Shown: positions 52,917-63,421 of the stretch, piece by piece | Layout of the letters: the number at the start of each line of letters is the position of its first letter | Numbering within the stretch: position 1 is the stretch's first letter | Source of the DNA: Gymnorhina tibicen | Taxonomy: Eukaryota; Chordata; Aves; Passeriformes; Artamidae | Direction of reading: 5' to 3' | NCBI GenBank assembly: GCA_013399875.1 | Contig: VXAZ01008245.1 | Coordinates: 166,310-230,309 of the forward strand | DNA: 64,000 nucleotides | Notes under the pieces: model-generated | The model's input: only the letters and a program-made list of their open reading frames with translations | Databases searched by the model: none | What the model was told of the DNA's origin: nothing | Made by a program: the position numbers and the translations under genes

Positions 52917-53933
52917 CAGCGTGGTGAGGTGCCAGTGTGGGTGTTTAGAGACCAGCAAGCCTTGACAAGCACCATTATTGCCTCTGCAGTTAAAAAATGG
53001 TTAAACTTTATGCTTATAAAACAAGGTTCTATAAGCTATTGCAGAAAATAGAACTTGAACTGAATTATTAAGTTGTGAGTGCAGTGTATTGAAGTCCATG
53101 AATTTGGATGAGATTAATCACTACACTCCATCCAAAAATTTCCACAGGATGTTTCATGTACCATAGCAGGAATTTAATATTGAAATCAATGGGGTCAAAT
53201 TTTAGACTAGTTCTGTTTCTCCTTAACAATATTAATTAAATAATTAAAAATACAATAAAACCAGAATGCAAGTCTCAGTGTAAACCAGTAAAGTAATGGC
53301 TACTTGTCAGCTGTCTTCACAAGAAGCACTTAGAGACTGGTATCAGACTTTCAAATGCAGTAAGACTTTTCCTCCATTTACTAAATACCATGTGGCAATA
53401 ATAGGAAGGTATAAGAGGTTACCTGTTGAAGCAAGGGAGTGCTGTAGCAGCTGGATTTCTCAGTGGTTCAGTTTTACACAGTGACTCTGCCCTGACACCA
53501 GGTAGAGCCAAGGGCCAAACAATGGCACTTGCTGCCTTAAGTCACAATATTCACTCGAACTGCTGTTACTCTTGGTAGATTTTACTGTAGGCCCCAGACT
53601 GTCCCATGGGAAGGTAGTGAGGAGAAAGCTGACTCTAAGGAGTTTCTGCTGCAGGTCACTGGGGGATTCTCCCTTGTGTGTATGTGACAGTTCATTTAAT
53701 GGACTGCCATCAGCTGCATTATCATGAATTTCATCTGATGGGACAAATCGTGACTGAATTTAGGCAAGAGTTGGAGAGAATCTTCCCTGCCTCTGTTCCT
53801 TGCTTAATACCTGGACAAGGAAAGTGGAGCTCTGAGCTGCACATCTGCTGTTTCACTTATATAGCAAATTTGTGCCATGCTAACCCAATTCTAGCTCAAG
53901 TAGGGGACAGCTGAAATGGCTCTGCAATGGTGA

Positions 53934-54164
53934 AGGTCATCCTCACTACTAACTCACCCTCCTCTGACAAAAACTGAGCCTAATTTGGAGGTGAAACTGG
54001 TGGATGTCCAGGTAAATATCCTCCAGCTGCAGGTGAAGGTATATGATGACCTTTTGACAACACAGAGTTGCATGAGCAGTGTCCTGCAGTTGCTTCATGC
54101 TGTCAAGTCCAGTATGCTCCACTTGGTCATTACTGCTGTTGTCTGTTTATATTATTGCAAATAA
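53934..54164 (+). other. Short open frame ending at a poly(A) signal
   Basis: A 76-codon open stretch without an early ATG runs to a TAA that lies inside AAATAAAA, a polyadenylation signal. A second AATAAA follows about 35 bases later (near 54,194). The translation has a heptad-like hydrophobic pattern (LVDVQVNILQLQVKVYDDLL) and ends in a hydrophobic tail (MLHLVITAVVCLYYCK). This looks like a coiled coil with a tail anchor. A TACTAAC branch-point-like string lies at about 53,946. It could be a terminal exon, a decayed gene 3' end, or chance. I do not recognise the family. Confidence 0.2.
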
Positions 54165-54234
54165 AATGTGGGTATTGCAGCTCTGTGATCTAGAAATAAA
54201 ACATTTTTTCCTTGGGTTCTCTGCAACTCTTAAT

Positions 54235-54740
54235 GACATAGGTAAGGCCAATTAACATTTTTTCAATGAAAAATATATTTTACTTGATTCCATATACTTC
54301 TTGTGCACATTGATACGAAGATTATATAGACCCTTTTCAGTATGCAGATAATTGCAGAACATGTCTTTTTGGTCCAGCTGACAAGCAATTTGTGAAAACG
54401 ATAAATTATTGCACGATGCTTAGAAGGCACAGGCACAGATCAAGCATTTCAAAGACTTCTCTTGTTTAAACAGCTTATTAAATTGTTAATGACTCTGGAA
54501 GTTTTGCATATTTTTATTTAAAAAGATAAACCTGTATGTGTACAGTGTATTTAATGATTAATTAAAACTTTAAATCACTTACTGCAGGCAACTGCTACAA
54601 TATTGCTTGGGATTATGTGAACATATTTGTTTTGCCCTAGATTGAAACTTGGATAAAATTGTTAAACACATTATGTTAGCTACAAACCATAAATTTTGCA
54701 CACATTGAGCAAGTGGTATATTTTTCTTTGTCTGTTCACA
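54235..54740. other. AT-rich block, candidate conserved non-coding element
   Basis: About 500 repeat-free bases contain GATAATTGCAGAAC, CGATAAATTATTGC and TTTAATGATTAATTAAAAC. No open frame of note is present. The block ends in a pyrimidine-rich stretch and a CAG at 54,744 that could serve as a splice acceptor for the exon candidate just downstream. Confidence 0.25.
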
Positions 54741-54744
54741 TCAG

Positions 54745-54997
54745 TTAAGTAAATATGATCCTGGTTAGCTGAGGAGAATTACTCAATTCGTGAGCCTATT
54801 TGCATGACACATGGGATGGGAGAGCTGTATTTTGTGGAATACCAAAAGCATTTGATCTTGAAAAAGTCCTGCCTATGGGTTTTGAATATAGATGTATTTA
54901 AAAATGGAATCCAAGACTGGATTAATTCCATGACTTTCAGTATCTGGATCTGCAGATACCAAAAAGGCGAGGGCAAAGGTGTGTGCCCTGATTTCAG
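54745..54997 (+). other. Splice-site-bounded exon candidate
   Basis: The segment lies between a strong acceptor (long pyrimidine tract ending TTCACATCAG at 54,744) and a consensus donor (TTTCAG then GTGAGT at 54,998). All three frames are closed near its 5' side, so an internal coding exon is unlikely. From ATG at 54,804 the frame stays open to the donor, and its stop is formed only by the intron bases. This fits a 5' exon holding a start codon, or a non-coding RNA exon. The peptide (starting MTHGMGELYFVEYQ) is not recognised. Such pairs of sites also arise by chance in 64 kb. Confidence 0.2.
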
Positions 54998-57459
54998 GTG
55001 AGTACATGGGTACATGCAGGGTTCCTATGGCTGCCACGCCTGTGTCAGCATAGGCTCCAATCTAAGCACGTGCTGCAATGTCTGCTTGCAAAGGGGTGCT
55101 GGAAGTCAAGGGAATGCTTAAGCACAGGCTTAGCACAGGCCATGCTGTGTCCAGCACCATGGGGACCTCGCTGGGTCAGGAATTCTTCTCTGCCTCATTA
55201 GCACAGACACAGAGACGGCCAGGGATCAGTCTTGACAAATACATTCACGTCCACTTTGTGAAGCATTCAGTGTGTAGAAAAGGATCCAAGGTAGTGAATA
55301 ATTACTTGGTCAAAGGTAATTTTGCCAACTAGAGGAAAAATAATGTCTTTCACCTCACAACAGAGTGTGTCTTACTTTCATTTACATCATTGTTAAATGG
55401 ATTTCCTAATTTCCAGTAGATTATTTTGTAGTCATTAGGATAGGCTACTTGGCACTCTGCTGCTGTCACTCCACCCAAATATAAGAGGTATGTGTACACC
55501 AAATGTAGCCTGAATAGCAATGAGGGGTATTTTAGAGCCTTGGTATTAATATTTCAAATGTTTTTGTTTCGTTGTCTTACTTAATATTTTATTATCAGAT
55601 TTCTACTCATTATGTGTATGGCCCTATTCCCTGTGTGGATTGATGAAGTTATGTTGCAGTAAATTGAAAAAGAGAACTATACATACAGGATGATTTATTG
55701 TTAATATGAAATTCAGCATAAACCTGCAAATGCACTAGCAGAAATCCCTAGCTATTTCAAAATTCATATTATGAGACAGACAATCAGATGCCCAACAAAC
55801 AGAACATCTTGTACTCTATTAATCCTGCAGTGACAGATCCCTTGCATGCATTTAGCTTTCCAAATAATACAAACATATGTCACCATTTTGCTTTTATTGA
55901 TTTTGGACTTTCAAAGTACAGCTACAGCACAAGGCATTATGAAGACATTTATTGCAGAGTTTGCTTTGATTTGTTGTAGTCAATTGAAATTGTGTCAAAG
56001 TAAAGTCTTTAATATTAAATATGATGAATTCCCTTAGGCCTTAATCCTGCAGAATCATCCAGCTCAAGGTGACTCCTGCCAAGTGGAGCACAAGAGCACT
56101 GGGCTGGGCAGTACTTCCCAGAGCATTGTCCAGCAGCCTACCAATGCAGGGAATTGTAATTCCATTCACATCATACAAAATATTGCCAGTCACAAATATA
56201 TTAAACTCGAGCTCCTTCCTTTTCTGCTGTTTCCATTATTCAAAGACCATTGCTGAATGCTTTACTTAGGTAATCTTTTCCCACCTAGTTTTTGTTTTCA
56301 GTCAGTTTTTGGTCAATCCATACCCATTTATTTGAGGGCAAAAATAACATTTATCTTTAAGAGATTTTCTTTAATGACAAATGTAATGACAATAATCATC
56401 ACTGTTGTCAGGCTTGAATTTCCTTCAGTGCTTGGAGAGTTGCCCTGGTACCTCTGTGTCCCTGCTGAGGCTGGCTGGTTGATGCACACTAGCACTGTGT
56501 TCGCCATGTCTGTAGCCACACGCCCAAGTCTTTCTCAATTCTCTCCACAGTTTCCACTTTACAGCAAAACCCTTGTAGTTCTTAAATACTTGGTGTTCAG
56601 CTTTGATCTTGTAGTTCTTGTGTGATACTCAGTTCCTCCTTTGAGTATTGATCAGGTCTCCTAACCTGATATCATCAGCTAATGATTTTTCATTAGCACA
56701 CTCTTACTGGTAGCCTTAAATATATTAAATAAGGAAAAGCACTCAGAGCTAGTCTTGCAAAATTTTCTGTTTTCTTTACCTTAGCTGTTCTATCCTCTTT
56801 TCCTTACGTTAGTGTCTCACTCTTTACTAATATTTTCCATGCAGCATCAAGTTGTCAGAGGTGTAAACTCCATTTTCCTCTACTAGCAGAGTCCTGAATT
56901 TATATTCTTTTTTTGAGATTTCTGCAACAGAGGTGGTTTTATCTGCACTGTGTCTGCCAAGGAAGGATGCTGCTCTTTCTTAATTCTGTTCTACATCATG
57001 GACTGAGGAACTATTTTAGAAAGGCAACTATTTGAGGTAACTATTTTCAAAACATAATTGGTTGCTTCAGTTTTCAACTTGTCATTCAGCTTGGCAAATA
57101 AAACCAAATAAATCAGTTTTGGGCTGATTCCCAGTGATCTCATGTAGTAGCCCAACTGTTTGGTCACAAATGTTAAAGCAGAATATTGTAATTGTTAAAA
57201 TGTTATTTTTTATCTTAGAAGGAAATTTCTAGTCCCAATAATACATTTTTACATGAATGTGAAAGTAGTATTTCTTTACACTGGGATAATCTTATTGTTA
57301 GGAAACTGGAGTAGATGCAAGTTTGGGGGCATTTCTTGCAATCCTGTTGTGCAGTCATGGTAGCACAGCAGCAGGAACTTGTGGGGCTATTGTATTGATG
57401 CCTTGAAGTGACTACCTGAAAACAGAGGCTAGACAAGAGCAAGAGAATAAAAGTAGGTA

Positions 57460-57465
57460 TTTATT
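57460..57465 (-). terminator. LTR polyadenylation signal
   Basis: AATAAA on the minus strand lies about 90 bases downstream of the LTR TATA box. This is the spacing expected for R-region polyadenylation in an ERVK-like LTR. It could terminate read-through transcripts on the minus strand. Confidence 0.6.
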
Positions 57466-57553
57466 TGAAGGGCCTTCAAAGGTACACCTTGAGAGTCAAA
57501 AGCCTCCGAGGGTCTCCACCCAAGATAGACGCTGGGTCACGGGTTCTTCACAC

Positions 57554-57562
57554 TTTTATAAG
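57554..57562 (-). promoter_or_regulatory. LTR TATA box
   Basis: CTTATAAAA on the minus strand is a canonical TATA element inside the antisense LTR. An ATGCAAAT octamer-type motif lies just upstream in the same strand (plus-strand ATTTGCAT at about 57,571). A transcript from here would run toward lower coordinates. Whether it is still active cannot be told from sequence. Confidence 0.6.
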
Positions 57563-59196
57563 TTTGGTCCATTTGCATATCAAGGTTGATTCTCCAGTTA
57601 TAATTTCAGTTAATGATGTAATTTCCCCAAGTTTGCTCCTTCTCTCAAGGCTTTAGTTTACATATTCTGGGGCCTGGGACAATCAAGGTGTCCTTGAAGT
57701 GGAAACTTAGAGAGGGTTTGTTATGTCTAACCAGCATGAGAGAACAGTAGCTAACAGGCCACACGAAACTTCAGAGTTACACACTAGGCAGTACCAGATT
57801 CGAAAAATATAGAAGTTAAAACCTAAGGCATCAGTATGGAATAGGCTGTATGGAGCAATCCCTGCAGACTGCCAGTTTATCAACAGGCAATAAAGGAAAT
57901 ATTCCACTGTCTAGCTTTGGTTTTACACAGCCTCTAGCGCAGATAGGGAGTAGCAAGGGGAAAAAAGAATTTGAGATCTTGGCAAGGGAAAAGTAGACAA
58001 TAGAATGAGTTGAAATAACATTTTATCAGCAGAAAATTAATGGAGTTCATCCCTTTAACTCACAAAGCCCAGCCAATGCCACGCTAAATTTCACTATAGC
58101 TTTTGTTCATGAATAGGAGGTACAAAATGTGGCTTTCTTCTTTTAGAAATCACTCCAAGAGCTATGTTAAACACCAATCATTTATCTATTGACCTGGGCT
58201 GTGGCAATATTCATTAAAGTTTATTTGTGTCCTCTCAGTCTCTACAGTGAGAGCAATCTCTGCTGCTGCCTGTAAACATGTATTTAAATGGGGTGAGGTG
58301 AGAACGACAATAGCTTTTGATGTTGATCCCATTCTCCTTGCCCTGGCAGCCTGGTGGCAGATTTCAATGGGAATATGCTTGGAGTCAGGAATGCACCACT
58401 GAACCTGTCACTGCTGGCTAAGAAAAGCCAGTTTGATCCATACAGTGGCAACACAGTTATTTATAACCTTATTGCTCATTGTCACTGGGCTGCGCTGGAC
58501 CCAGCGAGGGAGGAAGAGGGGCAAGGGCCTGCACTGAGGGAAAGGAAAGCAGGGCATCTTCTGCCTCAGGCTTACAATACTGTTGCAGATGTCCTCTTGC
58601 TGCCAGCCCCTGCAGAGCTGCCAATGGAGGGGAGCAGGCTGCCTTCCTGTCTCAGGCAGTGGGGGATTCCTGTCATTTCCCTGTCTTTCTCTGCAGCTCA
58701 GATTACCTTTCCCTGTGTCACATTGCAGACCTGTCCCCCAGGAAGAGGCCTCATGGCCACGCACCCAGCAGGTCAGCTTGACCCTTTCTCCCTGCAGCAT
58801 CGGGCAAATGTGTGCCCCTGCTCTCCCACGCTGTGACAGACAGTGATTGATTTTGAAGTGTGGAGTGACAGGGGTTATTGTCTGTCCTGGTGCCTTCACT
58901 ACTTTGCTTTCATGGAGGGCAACAGTGGGAAGCAGACACCTGGTCTAGCAGCTGGTCCGCTTTCATGTCTGTGTTTGTGAGTGTGAGCCTGTGCAAAGTG
59001 CAGGCCTGGGGTTTTGGGCTTTGTTGTTTTGTTTGTCTTGGGGGGTTTTTTCCCAAGTTGCCCCCGATTCCTGACATCTCTGAACGAATGAATTTCAGCA
59101 TGTTCGGAGCTGGATTCTTACATGTGTTGACAGAGGTGAAGGTCATCTGAGCACTCCTGAGCAGTACAAGTCTGTTAATCAAGATAAAAACATTAC

Positions 59197-59220
59197 TTTT
59201 TTGTTGTTTTTTTTTTTTTT
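59197..59220 (+). repeat. Poly(T) tract
   Basis: A nearly pure T run is interrupted only by G at two positions. No retrotransposed gene body is recognisable on either side, so I read it as a simple low-complexity tract rather than the reverse of a poly(A) tail. Confidence 0.9.
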
Positions 59221-60110
59221 GAGATTAGGTCTAGTGGCACTTCCAAGCAATAAGCACAAGTGATATTTTGATAATTGCATGGCGGTTTGGCAAATTTCCT
59301 GGAATCTTGAAAGGAGATTTTTCCTGGTGGAGAATCTTCCTTCCCCCTTCCACAAACACACACATGCTCTCATACCTTTTATAATTAGGGAATCACACCT
59401 TGATCAGATAAAATAGCCATCTGGTGCAGGATACACCAATTCTGATTTCATCCATCTGAAAGTGAGGGGCCTTTTTGAGCAGCAGTTGGTGGCTTTTCCA
59501 AGAGCTCTCCATACTTCTATCAAATCACTGTCTAAAACACAAAACAGGGAAAATCCCATTATCGGTTGTTTCATAAAAAGTGTATTTCCAGGTCAGCTGG
59601 AAAAATATTTTCCAAAATATTATTTTTGTAATTACTAATCTCCTTTTCTATCCTTTTCAGAAGTGCATGAGGGAGATTACTGAGGAGTGGCCCCCATGGC
59701 TATCCCAGATGCTTAGGCTGATATCAACTGTGTGAGCTTTTTTTTAATGACAGATTCCAGGGTGGAGTAAGTGACTGCAAAAGCATCATTATTCACCTGG
59801 GACAACTGGATGTTTTCATCTCAGTGTTTGTTGATTTGCCATTTAATCTAGTTAGACCCAATTTTTCCACAGCTCCAAAGAAAACAATAATTAACCCCTA
59901 CATAATACTTACAATATGGGGGATAGTTAGAAAATCCTGCTGTCAGTTACCACTCACTTTGACAGAAGAATAAGGATGATGATATATTTCAATGACAATT
60001 ACCTTCCTGACCTAAACAATGGTTGTAAGTTAATTCATGTTTCTTTTCATTGAGATCCTACTGTGTAAATATTAATGGAAGGTCTTTCTGAATTGTCCTG
60101 TTGGGATGCT

Positions 60111-60138
60111 AAAACTGTCATAATTTGATGACAGTTTT
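60111..60138. repeat. Perfect 11-bp hairpin (inverted repeat)
   Basis: AAAACTGTCAT at 60,111-60,121 and ATGACAGTTTT at 60,128-60,138 are exact reverse complements separated by the 6-base loop AATTTG. The stem is too short for a microRNA precursor, and the sequence is unlike any transposon terminus I recognise. It may be a dyad protein-binding site or chance. Confidence 0.7.
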
Positions 60139-61247
60139 GAAAAATGCGAGTAAAAAGCTGGATTTGTTATTTTGATTATTGGAAACAACATCAAAACAGA
60201 AATCAAAGGCACACCAATAGAAAGTGAACTGAAAATAGAAATGAAAATTTGTCATGGATCACTGGAAAAGGCCAACATTATTTCCACTTTCCCAGCTGGG
60301 GAGACAGGACTGTAAGATTCTCAGCAGGTATAAAACATCCAGGTTGGTTTAGTGTGACTGTCAGAAATATTTCTGCTGTCTAAAAGTGTCAGCAATCACA
60401 GAGGAAATCAGATGGCAATTCAGGAATGGCTACTGTACAGAGAGGAGAGTAGTGGGGTTTTTAAAATCCATTTTCTGATTTATTAACAGCAGTGAGAGCA
60501 GTAAGGGGAGCGAATCTATTCAAGTACCTCCAGAGTTAAATTAAGTAATCAGACAGGCAAAGGCTTTTGTGGGGTGTCAGCAGGAGGTGCAGCACAGAAG
60601 ATCAGAGAACACAGAGTTTTGCAAGGTGTGTTATGGTGAATTGGGTGACCTTGTGTGGCTGGCAGACACCCCCCTCAGTTGCTTGCTCACGGAGAGCAGT
60701 TTTTTGAAAATTATGTGTTGTTTTTGTTTGTTTAGGTGTTTTTTTGGGGAGGTGGGAGTGGAAGGCAGATATCAACACTACTGAATTTATTCTTTTGGAA
60801 AAAAATATAGTTTTCAAAATTTATCTAAAAAGGTGCATTTCCTTTCTGAACACCAGATTATAACAAAGCAAAATGTCACTACAGATTTTAGTGATGCTTA
60901 GAAGAAAATACTGAGAAATAAAAAAGGGGGAAACTTCACAAAGATTTTAATTTTAAATATTCTGAAATAGAAATAACTTTGAAAAGTCACTTTTTATGAA
61001 GCCTCAGTTTTAGTTACAAGAATCATGACACAAGTAGCAGTCTGGATCACACACTTGTAGGGTGGTTAAATGGGTAAGGTGGAGTGTAGCAGCGAACTGT
61101 TGGAGGCTTTTGGTGAAACTGCAGCAGAGCAGGCTCCCCTGACTTTGCAGCTTTCCTCATTTGCCATTGTCTTCATGGTTTTTTAAGAATAGAACTCTTA
61201 CACCACCAGTTTGTTCCATCTGAACCAGTGAGGGGGAAGAAGTGCAG

Positions 61248-61289
61248 ATGAGCCTCAGCAGGTGTGTTATGAGCCTCACTTGGTGTGTT
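61248..61289 (+). repeat. 21-bp tandem duplication, two copies
   Basis: ATGAGCCTCAGCAGGTGTGTT (61,248-61,268) is directly followed by a copy with three central changes (61,269-61,289). It lies about 220 bases before the antisense CR1 tail and is not part of it. Confidence 0.88.
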
Positions 61290-61507
61290 ATGTTTATCAT
61301 CTTCAAAGTGGTGCTTGATTGTGATAGAATTAGAACAAAAGCAAGGTAGGAATTTAAAAGAAACTACTTTGATTATCTTCAAATGAACAAAATGCAACAG
61401 TGGCTTAGACACATTAAGAGCGTGTTTCAGTGATGGAGCCCCACGGCTCATTGCTTGAGTCAGGCAGCTGAAGCCTGAGGAAGCGCTTGTAAAAATCAGC
61501 ACAGGAG

Positions 61508-61665
61508 TAGAATCATGGAATCATAGTACGTCCTTAGTAGGAAGGGACCCACTAGAATGACCAAGTCCAGCTTGCACAGGACAACCCCAAAAATATCTGC
61601 ATGGAATATCCATATGGGTTTGTTATCCTCTAGAATTTCTTGTAACTGTGTTGCATGAGCCAGAC
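61508..61665 (-). mobile_element. Old CR1 LINE 3' tail (CR1-X-like), antisense
   Basis: The plus strand reads AGAATCATGGAATCATAGTA, then AGGAAGGGACCCACTAGAAT, then GCACAGGACAACCCCAAAAA. This order matches the antisense 3' tail of the CR1-X-like avian subfamilies, whose hallmark is the GGGACCCAC and CAGGACAACCCCA pair. The copy is clearly more diverged than the one at 12.3 kb: the first block carries several substitutions, and the later part degrades quickly after about 61,640. The subfamily label is from memory of the family pattern and is less certain than the CR1 assignment itself. Confidence 0.85.
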
Positions 61666-63421
61666 TTTTTTTGAGATATGTTAATCTTTTAAAGCTGCTT
61701 AGTTTACTCATGCCGATGTCAGGACAACAGATACAAACCTGCGTGTTTACTAGACTTGCACACAAGTCCAAGTGTTTGCACAAACACAGCTCAGGGGGGT
61801 GAGTTCACCTCTGCTCATACACAGCTCTCAATATTAAAGCATTTTCATTGCTTTCAATGAGAGAAGAATAATCAATTTTTACCATTTGAGAGTTGGGTAC
61901 TTCCTTTATTATTCTTGAATCTGAATTGCCTCTCCTTGAAAGATGCGAGTGCTTTTCCGCTGACACATGTAGAAGGGCAGTGGATGATAGCCTGTTGTGA
62001 CATTTATATTTCTTCTTTGACATGCAAGCTTTCAGAGCATATCTGCATGGTGCTCTAATCCCCTGGGGAAGTGTGCAGATTTACAATTCTAAACCTCCGC
62101 TCATCCAAATTTTGGCATTCAGTCAAACAGAAATTTGTCATAGTTTATAATCCTTGTTAACGAGGAACATCAAAAATTAATGCTCATTAGGGTGCTCATT
62201 AATATGCATGGTAGTCTCAGTTTTGACTTAATTAAGTGAAGCACCACTTCATAGTGCTATTGTGCCACTGCAGTAAAGTTCAAACCTGTGCTGCAGGAAC
62301 AGGATGGAGCGCTGCTCCCTTTGGACAGCGTTACCCCAGGTTTAGTTGTGGGGCGTTGCTCATCTGCTGCTCTCCTGCTTCCTGACAGCCACTGAGAGCA
62401 GCTGCTGTGGAGCTCCTGTTGATAGTTGTTATTCAATGTTGTTGCTACTTGCAGTCCTCAGAGTTTTCTGAATACAGTGCACGACGCAGAAGTAGTTACC
62501 AGATAGATTTGTTGATGTACGTGCCTGCCCTTACATTACTTTGAAAAAGATTATTTCTGGGGAGACCATGGGGGTTTTCTTCTTTACAAAGGTCTTACAG
62601 GTTCCTGAAATCCATAACACAGTTTTAAATCAGCATTGTCAAAAGCGTAGTTGTGAATATTGATCTGACTGGCACATGGAAGGAAATGTGTTCTAAGCAG
62701 AGTCTGCGGCCCTCATGACTGCTGTGTTCTGAGCTCAGCTGGGTACATCAGCTTGAAACAGCCTCGGTGATGTCCACTGGGCTCTGCTCAGCTCTGCTGC
62801 CTCACTGGAGTGGGGTCAACACAGGTAAATGCAGTTCAGAGCATAGCACGATTTCTGCTTCCTTGGAGCATTAATTAATTAAACAACTGCCATTAATGCC
62901 TTGTCCCTCAAGCTACGGGGAATTCAAGAGTAATTGAAAACTCCCATCCTATATAGGGATGCGAATTTGTGAAGCAGGATTTAGCACACAGGCAGCACAT
63001 CAGCCCAGAGTTTCCCGGCTCAGTGTCCCCTTCTCTGCCTGCCCACCCTCCTGCCCCATGGTCTCTCTCCTGCACTGGGCCAGGTAGTGGCTGTGGCTCT
63101 CTCCCAGTTCTCCTGGGACAGGCATTGCATTGCTGCTACTTCAGGAGAGGAAGGGCTAAGATGAGATAAGGTACAAGCTGGCAAGATGTGAGGAACAGAT
63201 AAAATTGGTACTGAAGCAGAACTGAGGCTGCCACTCATGGGTAAAGGACCGATTCCAATGAAGAGATTCACAGCTAATGGATCAAGGGTAGGACAGAGCT
63301 CTGGGGTGGTAGAAGACATCCCACTAGACCAAGGTACAGAGCAGGTTCCCCTTTCCTCTAAGAAACATCTGCTCTGGTGACAATGCTGGGTAGACAACAG
63401 GCTCAGATTTTTCTTCTTCCC
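61666..63421. other. Unique non-coding DNA between CR1 tail and LTR
   Basis: The DNA is AT-rich up to about 62.3 kb, including the motif cluster at 62.2 kb, and becomes more mixed beyond. The 200 bases before the LTR (63,180-63,420) show no recognisable repeat, so the LTR does not appear to be preceded by internal retroviral sequence. No supported gene. Confidence 0.6.
62181..62237. promoter_or_regulatory. Clustered homeodomain and octamer-like motifs
   Basis: TGCTCATTA occurs at 62,181 and again at 62,193. It is followed by an octamer-like AATATGCATG (62,201-62,210) and the palindrome ACTTAATTAAGT (62,226-62,237). TAATTA-type palindromes bind paired and other homeodomain dimers, and ATGCAT-type sites bind POU factors. 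So many sites in under 60 bases resemble a compact developmental enhancer core. No conservation data are available here. Confidence 0.3.

Larger units (their letters stand above)
50396..57395. other. Unique AT-rich non-coding DNA
   Basis: Mostly AT-rich DNA between the doubtful LTR remnant and the antisense ERV LTR. It holds the 21-bp direct repeat (52.9 kb), the short ORF with poly(A) signal (53.9-54.2 kb) and the exon candidate at 54.7-55.0 kb. No retroviral gag, pol or env similarity is apparent, so the two flanking LTR-like blocks do not appear to bracket a provirus. They also lie in opposite orientations. Confidence 0.65.
57396..57927 (-). mobile_element. Solo endogenous-retrovirus LTR, antisense
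   Basis: Read on the minus strand, this block has the layout of a retroviral LTR. A CTTATAAAAGTG TATA box lies at 57,554-57,562. About 90 bases downstream is an AATAAA polyadenylation signal at 57,460-57,465. A U5-like tail of TTGCTCTTGTCTAGCCTCTG follows, ending AAGGCATCA with a CA terminus at 57,396. That order (U3 promoter, R with polyadenylation signal, U5) is what a beta-retrovirus-like (ERVK) avian LTR shows. The minus-strand start is less certain: the best TG is at 57,927 (TGTAAAACCAAAGC). No 6-bp target duplication matches between the flanks I tested, so this boundary could be wrong. No gag, pol or env similarity is seen on either side, so it is probably a solo LTR. Confidence 0.72.
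57928..61507. other. Unique non-coding DNA, no gene seen
   Basis: A 160-codon plus-strand frame at 58,354-58,836 lies in a GC-richer patch and overlaps a similarly long minus-strand frame. Neither has a recognisable domain, so I treat both as chance. The rest is AT-rich, with a poly(T) tract, a perfect hairpin at 60.1 kb and a 21-bp duplication at 61.25 kb. Confidence 0.65.

Noticed and set aside
49860..57927. One large provirus bracketed by the two LTR-like blocks
   Set aside because: The blocks are in opposite orientations, do not resemble each other, and no gag, pol or env-like frame lies between them.
58354..58899. 160-codon plus-strand and 163-codon minus-strand frames over the same DNA
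   Set aside because: Both strands are open over the same GC-richer patch and neither peptide resembles a known family, so composition explains them.
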